Source of the DNA: Pseudocolwellia sp. AS88
GTDB taxonomy: Bacteria; Pseudomonadota; Gammaproteobacteria; Enterobacterales; Alteromonadaceae
Direction of reading: 5' to 3'
DNA: 64,000 bases
Assembly (NCBI RefSeq): GCF_030551755.1
Contig: NZ_JAUPEC010000026.1
Span: forward strand, 1-64,000
A program made the position numbers and the translations under genes. Below are positions 36,666-47,004 of this stretch, piece after piece. The notes under the pieces were generated by a model. The model had not been told where the DNA came from. It did no database searches and saw only the letters and a list, made by a program, of their open reading frames with translations. Numbering within the stretch: the first letter of the stretch is position 1; each line of letters begins with the position of its first letter.

Positions 36666-37083
36666 GTAGCATTCCTTTAACGTGATAGAAAATGAAAAAT
36701 GATGCTTAACGTCTAATTGATATTATTTAAATAGCTCGAAGTGTGTTGTTAAGTTCTCAAATAAAAATAGTAAATCTAGTAAAATAATCCAGTATTAAAT
36801 GAATATAAAATGAATCCACCTAAAGCCAAAGAGCAATTGAAAAAAGCACCAGTTAATCGATACAAAAGAAACAAAGTTTAAGTCACTAATGTAAGCAGTA
36901 AGAGCTTTGGACATCCTCCCTAGTTCACCTTACTGGTAGCTCCTAATAATCCATCACCTTTGCATACAACTATTTTATCGTCATAGATCAATTTTTCAAT
37001 ATCCACTGAATCAAATAAGGTAGCTAAAACACAACCACCCTATCCATGTTATTTGTACCTATGATTGTGTACATCAATTTTAT
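36666..37083. other. gene-free stretch with a possible decayed coding fragment
   Basis: No intact gene. On the minus strand 36920-37039 is open for 39 codons (reading GGCVLATLFDSVD, then EKLIYDDKIVVCKGDGL) without a start, with protein-like composition. It may be the end of a lost gene. A 23-codon frame at 36810-36881 on the plus strand is too short to support. Confidence 0.35.
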
Positions 37084-38298
37084 TTAACCTGCTAACTGCT
37101 GACACCATAAACTTGCTTCAACAAACTCTTGATGTAGTTCTTCACTACTCAATTCATATATTTTCATTTGTTCTGCAAGTCCATGAACTTGCCCTGTAAT
37201 ATAATCAACAGTAAAATCGAGTAACTCACCTAACAAACCTGAATGTTCGGTAAGCGCATCTTCAATAGGCTTAGCTAATGGCATGGTATTAATAATTTCT
37301 TTTATTGGCATACCAAGCAACACCTCAAGAGAACTCAATAAACCTGTAATAAAAGCAAAATCAGCCACTTTTGAAAATTTCTTATTATGTTCAGCAATCG
37401 ATGCCATAAGCTTAGCGGTAATAAGCGCTTGCTTAGATACTTCATCTGTTTGTTCAGTTGTAAGTTTTGATAAAGCAAGAATGGAAACAAATTGCTTCAA
37501 CTTATCTTCACCTAAATAAGCAGTAGCTTGCTTAAGAGAGGTAATCTCAACTCGTGTTCCAGTCGCAACATTGTTTACCATTTTAAGTAAACTAATACTC
37601 AGGTTGACATCATGGCTAACAATATCGGCAATACGTTCGTAAACTAGAGGAGAATTAAATGTTTCACTGATTAACTCTAACATTTGAGCTTTAATCGGTG
37701 TTAATGCTTTACCTTCGATAATTTCAGGCTCGTGATAAAAGAAACCTTGGTAATAATCAAAGCCTACTTCAACTAATGAGAGGTACTGAAAACGTGTTTC
37801 TACTCGCTCCGCTACCATTTTTACATTAAAAGCTTTTAAACGCTTAACAACAGCAGATAACTGCTTAGGATTAACGTTATCTAAATTAACTTTTAAATAT
37901 GAAATATAAGGGAATAAATCATCCCATTGTTTATCTGTGTCATATTCTGTTAGCGCAATTTTATAACCTTTCTCATGATAGTAGCTGAGAATTTTAATTA
38001 AATTATTAGTTACTTTCTTGTGGCTAACCAATTCAATCACAATTTCACTTGGATTAAACATCAAAGGGTATTTGTTAATTAAGCTCTTTTCAGTAAAGTT
38101 TATATAAGCTGGCTTGCCCATACTAATCGCTTTAATACTGCCATGAATATGGTTTTGTATAATGATTTTAGAAGTAGCTATATCTTGATCAATTTCAGGG
38201 AATTTGTTGTCCGGGCTATCTCTAAAGAGTAATTCGTACCCAACAGTTTTAGATTGTCGATTGAATATGGCTTGTCTGGCTATATAAGTACTTTGCAT
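37084..38298 (-). CDS. EAL-HDOD signalling protein with degenerate EAL domain (404 aa)
   Basis: The N-terminal EAL-like domain (ARQAIFNRQSKTVGYELLFRDS; later ERVET and YYQGFFY) has YELLF in place of EALLR and lacks metal-binding acidic residues, so it is unlikely to hydrolyse cyclic di-GMP. The C-terminal half is an HDOD domain (LLKMVNNVATGTRVEITSLKQATAYLGEDKL). This arrangement defines a family of non-enzymatic regulators in gammaproteobacteria. It is monocistronic. Confidence 0.88.
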   Translation of the reverse strand: MQSTYIARQAIFNRQSKTVGYELLFRDSPDNKFPEIDQDIATSKIIIQNHIHGSIKAISMGKPAYINFTEKSLINKYPLMFNPSEIVIELVSHKKVTNNLIKILSYYHEKGYKIALTEYDTDKQWDDLFPYISYLKVNLDNVNPKQLSAVVKRLKAFNVKMVAERVETRFQYLSLVEVGFDYYQGFFYHEPEIIEGKALTPIKAQMLELISETFNSPLVYERIADIVSHDVNLSISLLKMVNNVATGTRVEITSLKQATAYLGEDKLKQFVSILALSKLTTEQTDEVSKQALITAKLMASIAEHNKKFSKVADFAFITGLLSSLEVLLGMPIKEIINTMPLAKPIEDALTEHSGLLGELLDFTVDYITGQVHGLAEQMKIYELSSEELHQEFVEASLWCQQLAG

Positions 38299-38545
38299 AA
38301 TAGAATAAAATAAAGTTGATACTGATTACTTCATTCTATAGCTAAATGCCTAAGATTAACAATGAATTACTTTACTTTGACCGGAAAGCTACTTAAGTAA
38401 TTATCTCTAATATTGTTATTTCTATGTTGCATGCGTGAATGCAGGTACTTAATTTTTGTCACTAATAACAAAATGTGATTTATTTAAATTTAGTGAATCA
38501 ATAGATTAAAGGATTCATAAGCCAAAGTTCAGGTTGTTTAATTAT

Positions 38546-39814
38546 CTAATCTTCTAAGATTGGCAATAAAATATTTTGATCTGCGTCAGTTCCTGCAGGA
38601 GTTTCCAAACCTAAAAGGGAAAGCATCATAGGAAATACATAAATATTTTCAAAAGGTTCAATCACAAGGCCTTTTTTGAAGCTAGGACCATTGGCAATAA
38701 AAATAGCATTAAGCTCTGAATTCATCTTAGGATCGTAACCGTGTGTAGCGCCAGCTTTATCTCTAGGTTTACCAAAAACGTAAGGAGGTAATACTTCTAA
38801 TACTAAATTAGGCATTACCGATGATCGGGTGTTGAAATGCCATGCGTCTGGATAGTTTTCAAAATCGTAAACCGACACTTGCTGTTTTTCTGCGGTACTG
38901 AGTTTACTTTTGATGGTATTAACTAGAGCTTTTTCTTTCGTAGCATCATCTTCAGGTAAATAAACAAACAATTGGGTTTGACCATTCACCACACGAATGT
39001 CTTTAACTCCATCAATGCCTTTAAATAAATGGTTGTATTGAATAGTGTTTTGCGAAATATCTGTCATGCCATGATCGGACACTAAAATAATATTAACGTC
39101 GTAATCAACTTTCTTAGCTAAGTCATCTAAAAACTCACCCAGCAACAAATCTAAGTCAGTTATTGCCTGCTTAACTTCCTCTGAAGCAATTCCGTAATCA
39201 TGCCCTGCAGTGTCAATTGTTGAAAAATAACCAAGAACTAAACTCGGGCGTTCGTCTTCAGGTAAAGTTAGCCAATCAATAATCTTATTAAAACGTTTTT
39301 TATTAGGTGTATTGTGTATATAAGGTTTTAGATAAGTGGGTTTATTTTTGGTTGTGTTAATTTCAGATTCTGGCCAAAAATATATACCTGTTTTAATATC
39401 ATTCTTTTCAGCTATAGACCATAAAGTTGAACTGCGTAACCAATTAGGATCTTCTTTACCTAAACCTAATTTATACTGTTTATCTAAATCTCGGTTATAA
39501 AATTTATTATGTATTACACCATGCGTAGCAGGGTAATTACCTGTAACGATTGAAATATGATTGGGAAATGTTTTACTTGGGAACACAGGAATTAACGACT
39601 TAGCTTTTACACCGCTTTCAGCTAATTTTAATATATTTTTTGGTTGATAGGTTTCTAAATAATGATTAGCAAAGCCATCGATGGATATTAAAATTGTTGG
39701 AGTGATCGACTTTTTTAATGTTTTTGCATTTAAGTCACTATTTGTATCTGTAGCAGATGAACAACCAAAAAGAATAAGTGTACAAGCAATAGAAGCTAAG
39801 ACGATAGTTTTCAT
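38546..39814 (-). CDS. ectonucleotide pyrophosphatase/phosphodiesterase lipoprotein (422 aa)
   Basis: Lipoprotein signal ILFGCSS (Cys18). Alkaline-phosphatase superfamily NPP fold: metal Asp in LISIDGF, catalytic Thr in FPSKTFPNHISIVTG (about 80-94), second metal set SDHGMTD (about 245-251), and a late His in THGYDP. It hydrolyses nucleotide or other phosphodiesters in the periplasm; the exact substrate is not evident. Monocistronic. Confidence 0.88.
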   Translation of the reverse strand: MKTIVLASIACTLILFGCSSATDTNSDLNAKTLKKSITPTILISIDGFANHYLETYQPKNILKLAESGVKAKSLIPVFPSKTFPNHISIVTGNYPATHGVIHNKFYNRDLDKQYKLGLGKEDPNWLRSSTLWSIAEKNDIKTGIYFWPESEINTTKNKPTYLKPYIHNTPNKKRFNKIIDWLTLPEDERPSLVLGYFSTIDTAGHDYGIASEEVKQAITDLDLLLGEFLDDLAKKVDYDVNIILVSDHGMTDISQNTIQYNHLFKGIDGVKDIRVVNGQTQLFVYLPEDDATKEKALVNTIKSKLSTAEKQQVSVYDFENYPDAWHFNTRSSVMPNLVLEVLPPYVFGKPRDKAGATHGYDPKMNSELNAIFIANGPSFKKGLVIEPFENIYVFPMMLSLLGLETPAGTDADQNILLPILED

Positions 39815-39963
39815 AGAGGATTATATGACTTCTTGTTAAGAGTTGAATATCAAGGATTAGAATAATAGCGAGTGATGAACTTATTATTCAAATAGCTATA
39901 AGCAAAAGTATAAAAGCAGAAAGTTAAAATTTTATGATAATAAGATAAAGATTGACGACAGTT

Positions 39964-39993
39964 AAAAAGCATTAACCATCGTCATTAATGCAT
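39964..39993 (-). terminator. intrinsic terminator after the phosphoribosyltransferase gene
   Basis: GCATTAA/TTAATGC stem (39969-39975, 39985-39991) with a nine-base loop and five U residues on the minus transcript, immediately past the stop codon. Confidence 0.75.
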
Positions 39994-39996
39994 ATT

Positions 39997-40554
39997 TTAT
40001 TTTAAAAGATGCACAATATTTGCTAAATCACTTTTTCCATTAACAAGCTCTTCTTCTGTTAAACCAGAAAGCTCGTGTGGGAACACTAACCATTCATCAG
40101 ATTCGTGAACATAGTAATCAGGCACAATATCTACTTTGTTGTTTTGAGGCTTAAACCAAGGGCAAGCAACACGTACGTCTGTAGGCATGTTGTTACGGCT
40201 TAGTTTTTTAAGTTGTTTAATTAAAGCATCGATACTACGACCTGAATCAAACACGTCATCAACGATCAATAATCCATCATCAGCGTTTGCGTTTTCAATG
40301 ATGTAATGCAAACCATGCACTTTAATTTCTTTACTCTGCTGATTAATACCATAGTAAGAAGAAGTACGAACAGCTATGTGATCTGTTTCAACTTTTTTGA
40401 AATCAAAATATTCTTGAACTGCGATACCGATCGGAGCCCCACCACGCCATATACCAACAATAAACTGAGGTCTAAAACCGTCTTCGTAAACTTTAGCTGC
40501 AAGTCTGAAAGAATCTTCTAAAAGTTCTTGTGCGGTTATAAATTTTTTTTCCAT
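39997..40554 (-). CDS. purine phosphoribosyltransferase-like protein (185 aa)
   Basis: Type I PRTase fold: flexible N-terminal part, FIVGIWRGGAPIG (PPi loop), and the PRPP-binding motif LLIVDDVFDSGRS (about 95-107). A C-terminal PWFKPQN and PDYYVHES carry the base-binding region, as in Hpt or xanthine/guanine PRTases of this size. It salvages a purine base with PRPP; hypoxanthine, guanine or xanthine cannot be told apart here. Monocistronic, with its own terminator. Confidence 0.82.
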   Translation of the reverse strand: MEKKFITAQELLEDSFRLAAKVYEDGFRPQFIVGIWRGGAPIGIAVQEYFDFKKVETDHIAVRTSSYYGINQQSKEIKVHGLHYIIENANADDGLLIVDDVFDSGRSIDALIKQLKKLSRNNMPTDVRVACPWFKPQNNKVDIVPDYYVHESDEWLVFPHELSGLTEEELVNGKSDLANIVHLLK

Positions 40555-40654
40555 TGGTATGAGTGCCTCTTGGTATCTAGATAATTATGCGAACATTATA
40601 ACCATTTCTTTACCAAATGGTTAGGTTTTGAATTAAAAGATCATAAATATTTAA

Positions 40655-41845
40655 CTAATATCTTACTGATGCTTGGTTTAGAAAGTTTAGCTTTTTGTTA
40701 TATATACGTTCAACTTGAATGTTATCGTTGAACTTAATCGCTTTTTCGATAGAAGATTTAGCTAAAGTAAACTGTTCGGTTTTCAAATACAGTTTAGCTA
40801 AATCATAATGAAATTCATGAAACTTAGATTCTAGCTTAATTGCATCTTTTAAATGACGAATGGCTGAATCGTATTCATTTTTATACTTAGCTTCACTCGC
40901 GAGTAACGCATGATAATGAGGATTACTCAAACGTTTGTTATGTAATTTATTAGTTATTATAGCAGCTTCATCTTTACGATCTAACTTATCAAATAATAAA
41001 GCTAGATTTTCTAAAGCACTCAAGTCTTCCGGATTCAAATCTAAAGCATGTTGGTAACTCTGGATTGCTAAATCATAATGATGATTAATTTTATACAACA
41101 CACCTAAATTGCCCCAAGCGCTAAAGTAATTAGGATCCATTTTTGTTGCCGCTTTAAAATAGGCATATGCTTGATCATATTGAGATTTTACTAGAGCTTC
41201 AGCGCCTTTGTTATTGTAGAACATTGCTACCATAGTTTTTTTACTAACAACTCTACGTGGAAAATGATCTTTTGAAGCATTAGGATCAAAGTCAATCTGC
41301 ATTATTTCTTTAGACCACATTTTATCTTTATAAAGAGAACTTGGTTTACTAATCAATAAATTTACATGCCCCATCAATAATTGGTGACCTCCCTGTCTTA
41401 CCCAATACTCAGGAACTTCAATATCTTGAAACTTCAATTTCATCCCTGCTTCGTTTGCTAATGCATAAGCCATAATGGTTAACGACATACAATTTGCTTT
41501 GCTGCCATGAAAAGCATCAATCGCTGTTACATTAGTTCCACTGTCGTAAGACATAGCAATGTGGTTAGATGAAAAAATATAATTTAATAACAGTCGGGCT
41601 TTCCTTTCATGATCTTTTTCTGGCTTCAAAATATGTTTAACCATATTTTCCATTTCTTCATCTAATGCAAATATTTCCTTTTCTGTTTCAATAACAATTT
41701 CATTTGCTGTTGGAAATGCATTATCAAGATATAAATCGTTAATGTTGGATGTATTTTGGCGATAAGAATTTACAAGATTTCCACAACCAGACAGGAGTGA
41801 AATAACAAGAGCTAAAAAAATAAAATGTGCGTTGATACTTTTCAT
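40655..41845 (-). CDS. lipoprotein with transglutaminase-like region and TPR repeats (396 aa)
   Basis: Lipoprotein signal LLSGCGN (Cys21). The region 80-190 resembles a transglutaminase-like fold (Cys in SKANCMSLTIMAYALANEAG, then GHVNLLI). After that come at least four tetratricopeptide repeats (AYAYFKAATKMDPNYFSAW, AIQSYQHALDLNPEDLSAL, and others). It is a probable envelope scaffold; the partner is unknown. Confidence 0.8.
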   Translation of the reverse strand: MKSINAHFIFLALVISLLSGCGNLVNSYRQNTSNINDLYLDNAFPTANEIVIETEKEIFALDEEMENMVKHILKPEKDHERKARLLLNYIFSSNHIAMSYDSGTNVTAIDAFHGSKANCMSLTIMAYALANEAGMKLKFQDIEVPEYWVRQGGHQLLMGHVNLLISKPSSLYKDKMWSKEIMQIDFDPNASKDHFPRRVVSKKTMVAMFYNNKGAEALVKSQYDQAYAYFKAATKMDPNYFSAWGNLGVLYKINHHYDLAIQSYQHALDLNPEDLSALENLALLFDKLDRKDEAAIITNKLHNKRLSNPHYHALLASEAKYKNEYDSAIRHLKDAIKLESKFHEFHYDLAKLYLKTEQFTLAKSSIEKAIKFNDNIQVERIYNKKLNFLNQASVRY

Positions 41846-42408
41846 GACATTTACTCACGATAATAAAAAACGGTTTGTAATTATATCCTAAACACCTAAC
41901 ATTGTATATTTCATCTCTACAAATTCAGGCTTTACTAAAAATCACGAAATCGATCATAAGAACGCACCAACCACAAAGGTACGCGTTACCACTACCACCT
42001 TAATTAATAACAACTTAATAAAATGATACTCAAATTTAAAACATACTAAGCCATGGTTAAAAAACCTTTATAAATAAGAGCTTTTGCTCTATTAAAGTTT
42101 TTAAAAATAGATATTGTATACAATAATATTCTAGAGTTTTAACTCGGTTTCTTTAACAATGAATTTTAAAAAAATCGTCAATTACATCGAGTTTAATTTA
42201 AGCCACTAGGAATAAAAGAAGATAAAAATCTGGGTAAGGTTATAGGATTAAGTATGAGTATTTTCATACTTAATCCTGATAAAATTTATTGAATGGATTT
42301 TATCAAATAATCGTTGCTTATTAACCTTAAAAACACTCTTTTATTAAGGTTAATAATGCAAAAATAGCGATAAAAATTATGATTTAATAATACAGGTTAT
42401 CACTAAAT
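41846..42408. other. gene-free stretch with two strong hairpins
   Basis: No gene. Two perfect AT-rich inverted repeats stand between the TPR lipoprotein and the GH94 stop: AGGATTAAGTATGA/TCATACTTAATCCT (42244-42257, 42264-42277) and TATTAACCTTAA/TTAAGGTTAATA (42319-42330, 42344-42355). Neither is followed by a clear U-run on the minus strand. They may be mRNA 3' stabilisers or weak terminators. Confidence 0.6.
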
Positions 42409-44799
42409 CTAATTACCTAAAGGTAAAATAACTGTAATGTTATAAGTTTTTCCGTGTTCAATATTGCTTATCTTGTTGCCAATTAAAATGTTCTCATTAA
42501 GCATTATTAGTTTCTCAGTAATATCATTTCTGAAGATTTCGACATTAAAGGTTGCACCTAAATACGAACGTGAAACAGTCATTTCATTCCAGTGCGAAGG
42601 TAACTGTGGATCAACAATAAGTTCGCCTTTCACTCCTTTTAAACCACATAAACCTTCTACAATACAGCGTTGAAACCAAGCAACTGTTCCAGTATTAAAT
42701 AACTGACTCGAACGCCCTGCTTGCTCAGGAAATTGTTTATATGCACCACGATAATAATTTGGAATATAATTTGGAAGTTGACCACGCTTTTCAACATCGT
42801 CTAATGTCGGCAACATTTTCTTTAGTATATTAAAGGCTTCGTCACCCTTATTAATACTATAAAGGCTGTAAGCATAAAAAATAGCCGCATGATTATATAC
42901 AGCGCCATTCTCTGAAACCCCTGGATGCTTTTGCGTTAAACGGCCAACATCGTCTCGCATTTTTGTATAGCTAGGTGCTAACATCATGTCGCCAAAAGGC
43001 GTTGATAACTGCTGTTCAACTTCATTCATCATGCTGATAGTTTTAGCTTTATCTGCTGCACCACTTAAAATGGACCAAGATTGCGGATTTAGATAAATAC
43101 GTCCTTCAATATCCTCTTTAATACCGAAAACCACGTTATCATCAGTAATACCGCGTCCGTACCATTGACCATCCCATAAGTTAAGGTTAACGGCTTCATT
43201 AATTTCTTCAGCCGTTTTTCTAAAGTAAGTAATTTTATCTAGTTCATCAGCATATGTTTCACATAAATCAGCCCAAGTATTTAAAGCGTAAGCTGTCGCC
43301 AACGAAAGCCATGCTGAAACACCTTTACCTTTATAACCCACCATATTCATAGGATCACACCAATCACCTTGTTCAATAAAACTTAAACCCCGGTGATCTC
43401 TTGCAGCTATTAAAGCCTCCATCGCTAAATCTATATGTTGTTTTACACTTTTAGTTTGTTGAGAGTCAGCAAAAGCAAGCTCTTGATTGAGCAACAATGC
43501 ATCATTTGTTTCTGACAGATACACTGACAAACAAATAGGTAGCCAAACGCTATGATCAGCATGTGGTACCTGATTAATATATTTTAATTCAGCATCAGGA
43601 TGTAAAAGCACACCATCAGGCATAACACCTGAGGATAATTGCTGAGATAAAGACGTTAAAAATGACTCTTTAGTTAACGCAGAGTTGATATAACTCATGC
43701 CCATGTTGTCTTGCAGGTAATTACGCGTTTGTGGATCTGTCGATAATCGATTTACATCGCCATGATAAAAAACTTGTCTTGGCAACCAATGATTAATAAA
43801 GTGATTAAACTCTACATCTGGTGATTCAATTGTAATATTACTTTTACCACTATTTACATAGGCTTGATATTGAACCAATTCTTTATCAAAAGTTTTATTG
43901 CTCGTATCTGAAACCGTAAATAAATCTTTTTTAATTACCGCTATTTCATCATTAGTTTTAGCCGCACCAAAAACAAGCTTTATCGACTCATTCGCTTTAC
44001 CAGCCAAACTCATTTGATATTGCAATACAGCCACCGGCGTTTCATATATCGCATCAGCCTTATCTAAATACTCATGAGTTAGCGCACTTGGATTATGTAA
44101 ACCACCTTCTCCTTCAAACGTTTTTTGATTAGAGGTCCAGCTCACAGGCTCTCGGTCAGCTAATAAAAAAGTCTTATCTTTAAATTCTTTTTGTTTAGGA
44201 TAATCTTCAACTTTTTGATACGGCGTTACACATGTCGCTACAACAGCGTTTAAATATTGATCAAATACAGCAGATTGATTTAACCATGACATATAACCAA
44301 TAGAAAAATACGGGTATACACTAATATTACGTGTTTCATCTGTAAGATTTCTAATCGTCACATTCCATAACTCGATAGGCTTATCGACTGTTAAACTCAA
44401 AGATAGCTGTATTTCAATACCTAACTTTTCAACAACCCAATTTATATTATGTTTATTTAAAACAAAGTCGAAACGATCTAACTGAGTTCTTAAAGGTTCA
44501 TATGGAGCTGAAAATATCTCGCCAGTATCTTCATCTTTAATATAAAAGAAGCGTCCTGGATGATGTGAAAAATAGGCATGCTCCGGCTGCATGAAAGTTT
44601 TAGCTTCCATGTTAGGTGCGTAAGAGTACTTAGCCGGCTCAGGCTGCATAAACTGCGCAATAGCATAACCTCGGCAGTTCATGTTTATCATCATTTGGCT
44701 GTTCCACAAAAATCCACTCGCATTAGGCAATTTAGTTGGACTATGTAAAGTGATGGTTTGTCCATCATCTGCAAATGAATAAGTTTTACTTTCTGACAT
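42409..44799 (-). CDS. GH94-family glycoside phosphorylase (796 aa)
   Basis: The length and text of an inverting disaccharide phosphorylase: N-terminal beta-sandwich (to about 280), helical linker, (alpha/alpha)6 barrel with the acid region EQGDWCDPMNMVGYKGKG (Asp479, Asp482; GDWND in characterised enzymes) and EQAGRSSQLFNTGTVAW. It would split a beta-linked disaccharide with phosphate in the cytoplasm. Cellobiose, laminaribiose or another sugar cannot be decided. The start shares one base with the stop of the symporter gene, so they form an operon under the 46289 operator. Confidence 0.85.
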   Translation of the reverse strand: MSESKTYSFADDGQTITLHSPTKLPNASGFLWNSQMMINMNCRGYAIAQFMQPEPAKYSYAPNMEAKTFMQPEHAYFSHHPGRFFYIKDEDTGEIFSAPYEPLRTQLDRFDFVLNKHNINWVVEKLGIEIQLSLSLTVDKPIELWNVTIRNLTDETRNISVYPYFSIGYMSWLNQSAVFDQYLNAVVATCVTPYQKVEDYPKQKEFKDKTFLLADREPVSWTSNQKTFEGEGGLHNPSALTHEYLDKADAIYETPVAVLQYQMSLAGKANESIKLVFGAAKTNDEIAVIKKDLFTVSDTSNKTFDKELVQYQAYVNSGKSNITIESPDVEFNHFINHWLPRQVFYHGDVNRLSTDPQTRNYLQDNMGMSYINSALTKESFLTSLSQQLSSGVMPDGVLLHPDAELKYINQVPHADHSVWLPICLSVYLSETNDALLLNQELAFADSQQTKSVKQHIDLAMEALIAARDHRGLSFIEQGDWCDPMNMVGYKGKGVSAWLSLATAYALNTWADLCETYADELDKITYFRKTAEEINEAVNLNLWDGQWYGRGITDDNVVFGIKEDIEGRIYLNPQSWSILSGAADKAKTISMMNEVEQQLSTPFGDMMLAPSYTKMRDDVGRLTQKHPGVSENGAVYNHAAIFYAYSLYSINKGDEAFNILKKMLPTLDDVEKRGQLPNYIPNYYRGAYKQFPEQAGRSSQLFNTGTVAWFQRCIVEGLCGLKGVKGELIVDPQLPSHWNEMTVSRSYLGATFNVEIFRNDITEKLIMLNENILIGNKISNIEHGKTYNITVILPLGN

Positions 44800-46169
44800 T
44801 AAATGTTTTCCTGAGATATAGGTTTGGATAAATCATCTTGAATTTGTTTTTGCTGCTCATCAGTTAATGGATAAAAGCGAATGGCAACAACAGCAACAAT
44901 CGCAATAATGCCGGGTATTAAGGTCATTAATAAAACAATACCGTGCTCTGATGCACCCGTTTGAGCTTGATTAGCGATATAACCCATTGAAGCCAAAATC
45001 CAACCGATCATAGCCCCAGCAATAGCTCCACCCAGTTTTTGAGCAAATGCAGCGGCTGAGAAAATCATCGCTGTTGCCCGTCTACCTGTTTTCCACTGAG
45101 AATAATCAGCTGTATCTGCGTACATAGAAAACACTAAAGGTGATTTAGGTCCCAGAGCCAAACCAATCAATACTTGCAGGGTAAACATCAAAGCAATTTG
45201 ATCTTGTGGAACAAAATAAAAAGCGATAGAAAATACAGCCACAATAAGCATAAGAATTGTTAACAAGGTTTTCTTATCGAAAAATTTAGTTAATAAGGGG
45301 GTAGAAGCAGCACCAACAGCTAATGAAAGCATGTAAGCTAAAGAAAAACTGCCTATTAAATCTTCACGCCCAACAAAATACTTGAAGTAAAAAGTACCGG
45401 TACTGCCTCGCAAGGAGATTGTCATCATAATAATTAGAGCAAGACAAAATAAAACGATCCAAGGTTTATTATTGGTTAAGTCTTTTAAATCTTGTAATAC
45501 AGGTGTTTTTTGATTGGCTGGAGGAGAGATTCTTTCTTTAGTGGAGTAAAACGAAAAGCTAAACAACATAGCAGCAACAATACCATACAACCCCATAGTC
45601 AATTGCCAGCCAGTAACTTCATCACCATTACCCAAATAACTAACAAGTTCAGGCGTTAAAAAAGCCACTAAACTACCGCCAGAGAAAGCACCAATAAATC
45701 TGAAACTTGTTAAGGTTGTTCGCTCTTGCGTATTACCCGTTACAACACCTAATAAAGCACCGTAAGGTACGTTAATGAATGTATAAGCCAACATCATGAA
45801 GATATAAGTAGCATAAGCCCAAACAATCTTACCGCTTTCATCAAGGTCTGGTACGGTAAAGGTTAAAACTCCAGCTGCTGCTAGCGGTAATATTCCCCAC
45901 AACAAATAAGGACGAAACTTACCATATTTAGTTTTTGTTCTATCAGCCAATGCTCCCATTAGAGGATCTGAAAAGGCATCCACTAAACGTGTCACTAACA
46001 TCATAGTACCTACAGCAGCTGCAGGAATACCAAAAACATCGGTGTAGAATATAAATAAAAACACATCAAAAACGCGCCAATAAAAATTACTAGCAACGTC
46101 TCCACATGCATAACCAAGTTTTTCTTTTATGGATAACTTTTGCTCGGCTAAAGCTGTTGAATTCATCAT
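44799..46169 (-). CDS. GPH-family sugar:cation symporter (456 aa)
   Basis: Twelve predicted helices, the MelB-like start KLGYACGDVASNFYW, DPLMGALADRTKTKYGKFRPYLLWG (loop 2-3 motif) and a matching second-half motif (ADYSQWKTGRRATAMIFSA). It imports the glycoside that the GH94 phosphorylase cleaves. First gene of the two-gene operon. Confidence 0.92.
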   Translation of the reverse strand: MMNSTALAEQKLSIKEKLGYACGDVASNFYWRVFDVFLFIFYTDVFGIPAAAVGTMMLVTRLVDAFSDPLMGALADRTKTKYGKFRPYLLWGILPLAAAGVLTFTVPDLDESGKIVWAYATYIFMMLAYTFINVPYGALLGVVTGNTQERTTLTSFRFIGAFSGGSLVAFLTPELVSYLGNGDEVTGWQLTMGLYGIVAAMLFSFSFYSTKERISPPANQKTPVLQDLKDLTNNKPWIVLFCLALIIMMTISLRGSTGTFYFKYFVGREDLIGSFSLAYMLSLAVGAASTPLLTKFFDKKTLLTILMLIVAVFSIAFYFVPQDQIALMFTLQVLIGLALGPKSPLVFSMYADTADYSQWKTGRRATAMIFSAAAFAQKLGGAIAGAMIGWILASMGYIANQAQTGASEHGIVLLMTLIPGIIAIVAVVAIRFYPLTDEQQKQIQDDLSKPISQENI

Positions 46170-46288
46170 CTTTCCTAAAATAGTTATATTATATTTTTTA
46201 TATTTAGTGGAAATAAGTTGTCACTTCCCCGAAATAAAGCCCTTAAAATGTTAGATAAAGTCATAAAACTAATTATGACAAAAACAAA

Positions 46289-46302
46289 TGAAAGCGCTTA
46301 CA
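46289..46302 (-). promoter_or_regulatory. LacI-family operator before the symporter/GH94 operon
   Basis: TGAAAGCGCTTACA is a near-perfect palindrome around AAGCGCTT. It matches the operator shape of LacI/GalR-type sugar regulators (CcpA, CelR and relatives). It stands 120 bases upstream of the symporter start. The regulator itself is not in the window. Confidence 0.65.
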
Positions 46303-46385
46303 TTTACATATACGATATAATTCTTCTAGAACCAAGTCAATAATGGATTACTCTTGAATATTTAAATAGCGTTTCTTGAAATGGA

Positions 46386-46847
46386 TTATTCTTCTAACCA
46401 ATCGATATAACAAACAAAAAATTGTTGCCAAAACTCTTTACATTTAGACGTTTCAATTAACTCTTCTTCTAAATATTTTAAAAGTTCTTCGTCTGTTAAT
46501 GTTGTTGCATCTGGCACATAAACTTCAGCAGTTTGAACATTAGATTTTTTCAGTAGAGTTAAACATTTAATAAAAGCATCAATGCTAACGGCTACAGGGA
46601 TTAAACTCCAACTCTCACCCTCAAAAATAGCAGTATAAACATCTGCATCATCACTGTTTTTAACAATTAAGTACGGGTCGCCCAACTCAGTATCAACACC
46701 TATTACAAACCAGTCATCATTCCAGCCAGGTTCAGCAGAAAATTTGTCTTGTATACTTTTTTGCTCATCTTCAGCACTAAATAGCTGAAAACCTTGAGGC
46801 CCGAAATAAACAGTTGTTAATAAGCTTTTTTGAATATATTTAAGCAC
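46386..46847 (-). CDS. SMI1/KNR4 (SUKH)-like protein (153 aa)
   Basis: GTG start at 46847. The central text PGWNDDWFVIGVDTELGDPYLIVKNSDDADVYTAIFEGESW matches the SUKH superfamily core. SUKH proteins are frequently toxin-immunity proteins, but no toxin gene lies near, so a general binding role is equally possible. Confidence 0.65.
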   Translation of the reverse strand: MLKYIQKSLLTTVYFGPQGFQLFSAEDEQKSIQDKFSAEPGWNDDWFVIGVDTELGDPYLIVKNSDDADVYTAIFEGESWSLIPVAVSIDAFIKCLTLLKKSNVQTAEVYVPDATTLTDEELLKYLEEELIETSKCKEFWQQFFVCYIDWLEE

Positions 46848-47004
46848 CGAGTTAATCCCTAAAATAAGTTATACGGTTATTATCTCATAATCTGAAATAA
46901 GGTATCATTAATATCACACCTAATACTGAATCTATAAGTAAATACTCAGCATTAAACCAAGTTTAATCATAACTTGGCCCGATGTAACACTACAGTGAGA
47001 TATT

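Noticed and set aside
36810-36881. 23-codon plus-strand small gene
   Set aside because: Too short, no strong ribosome-binding site and no conserved context.
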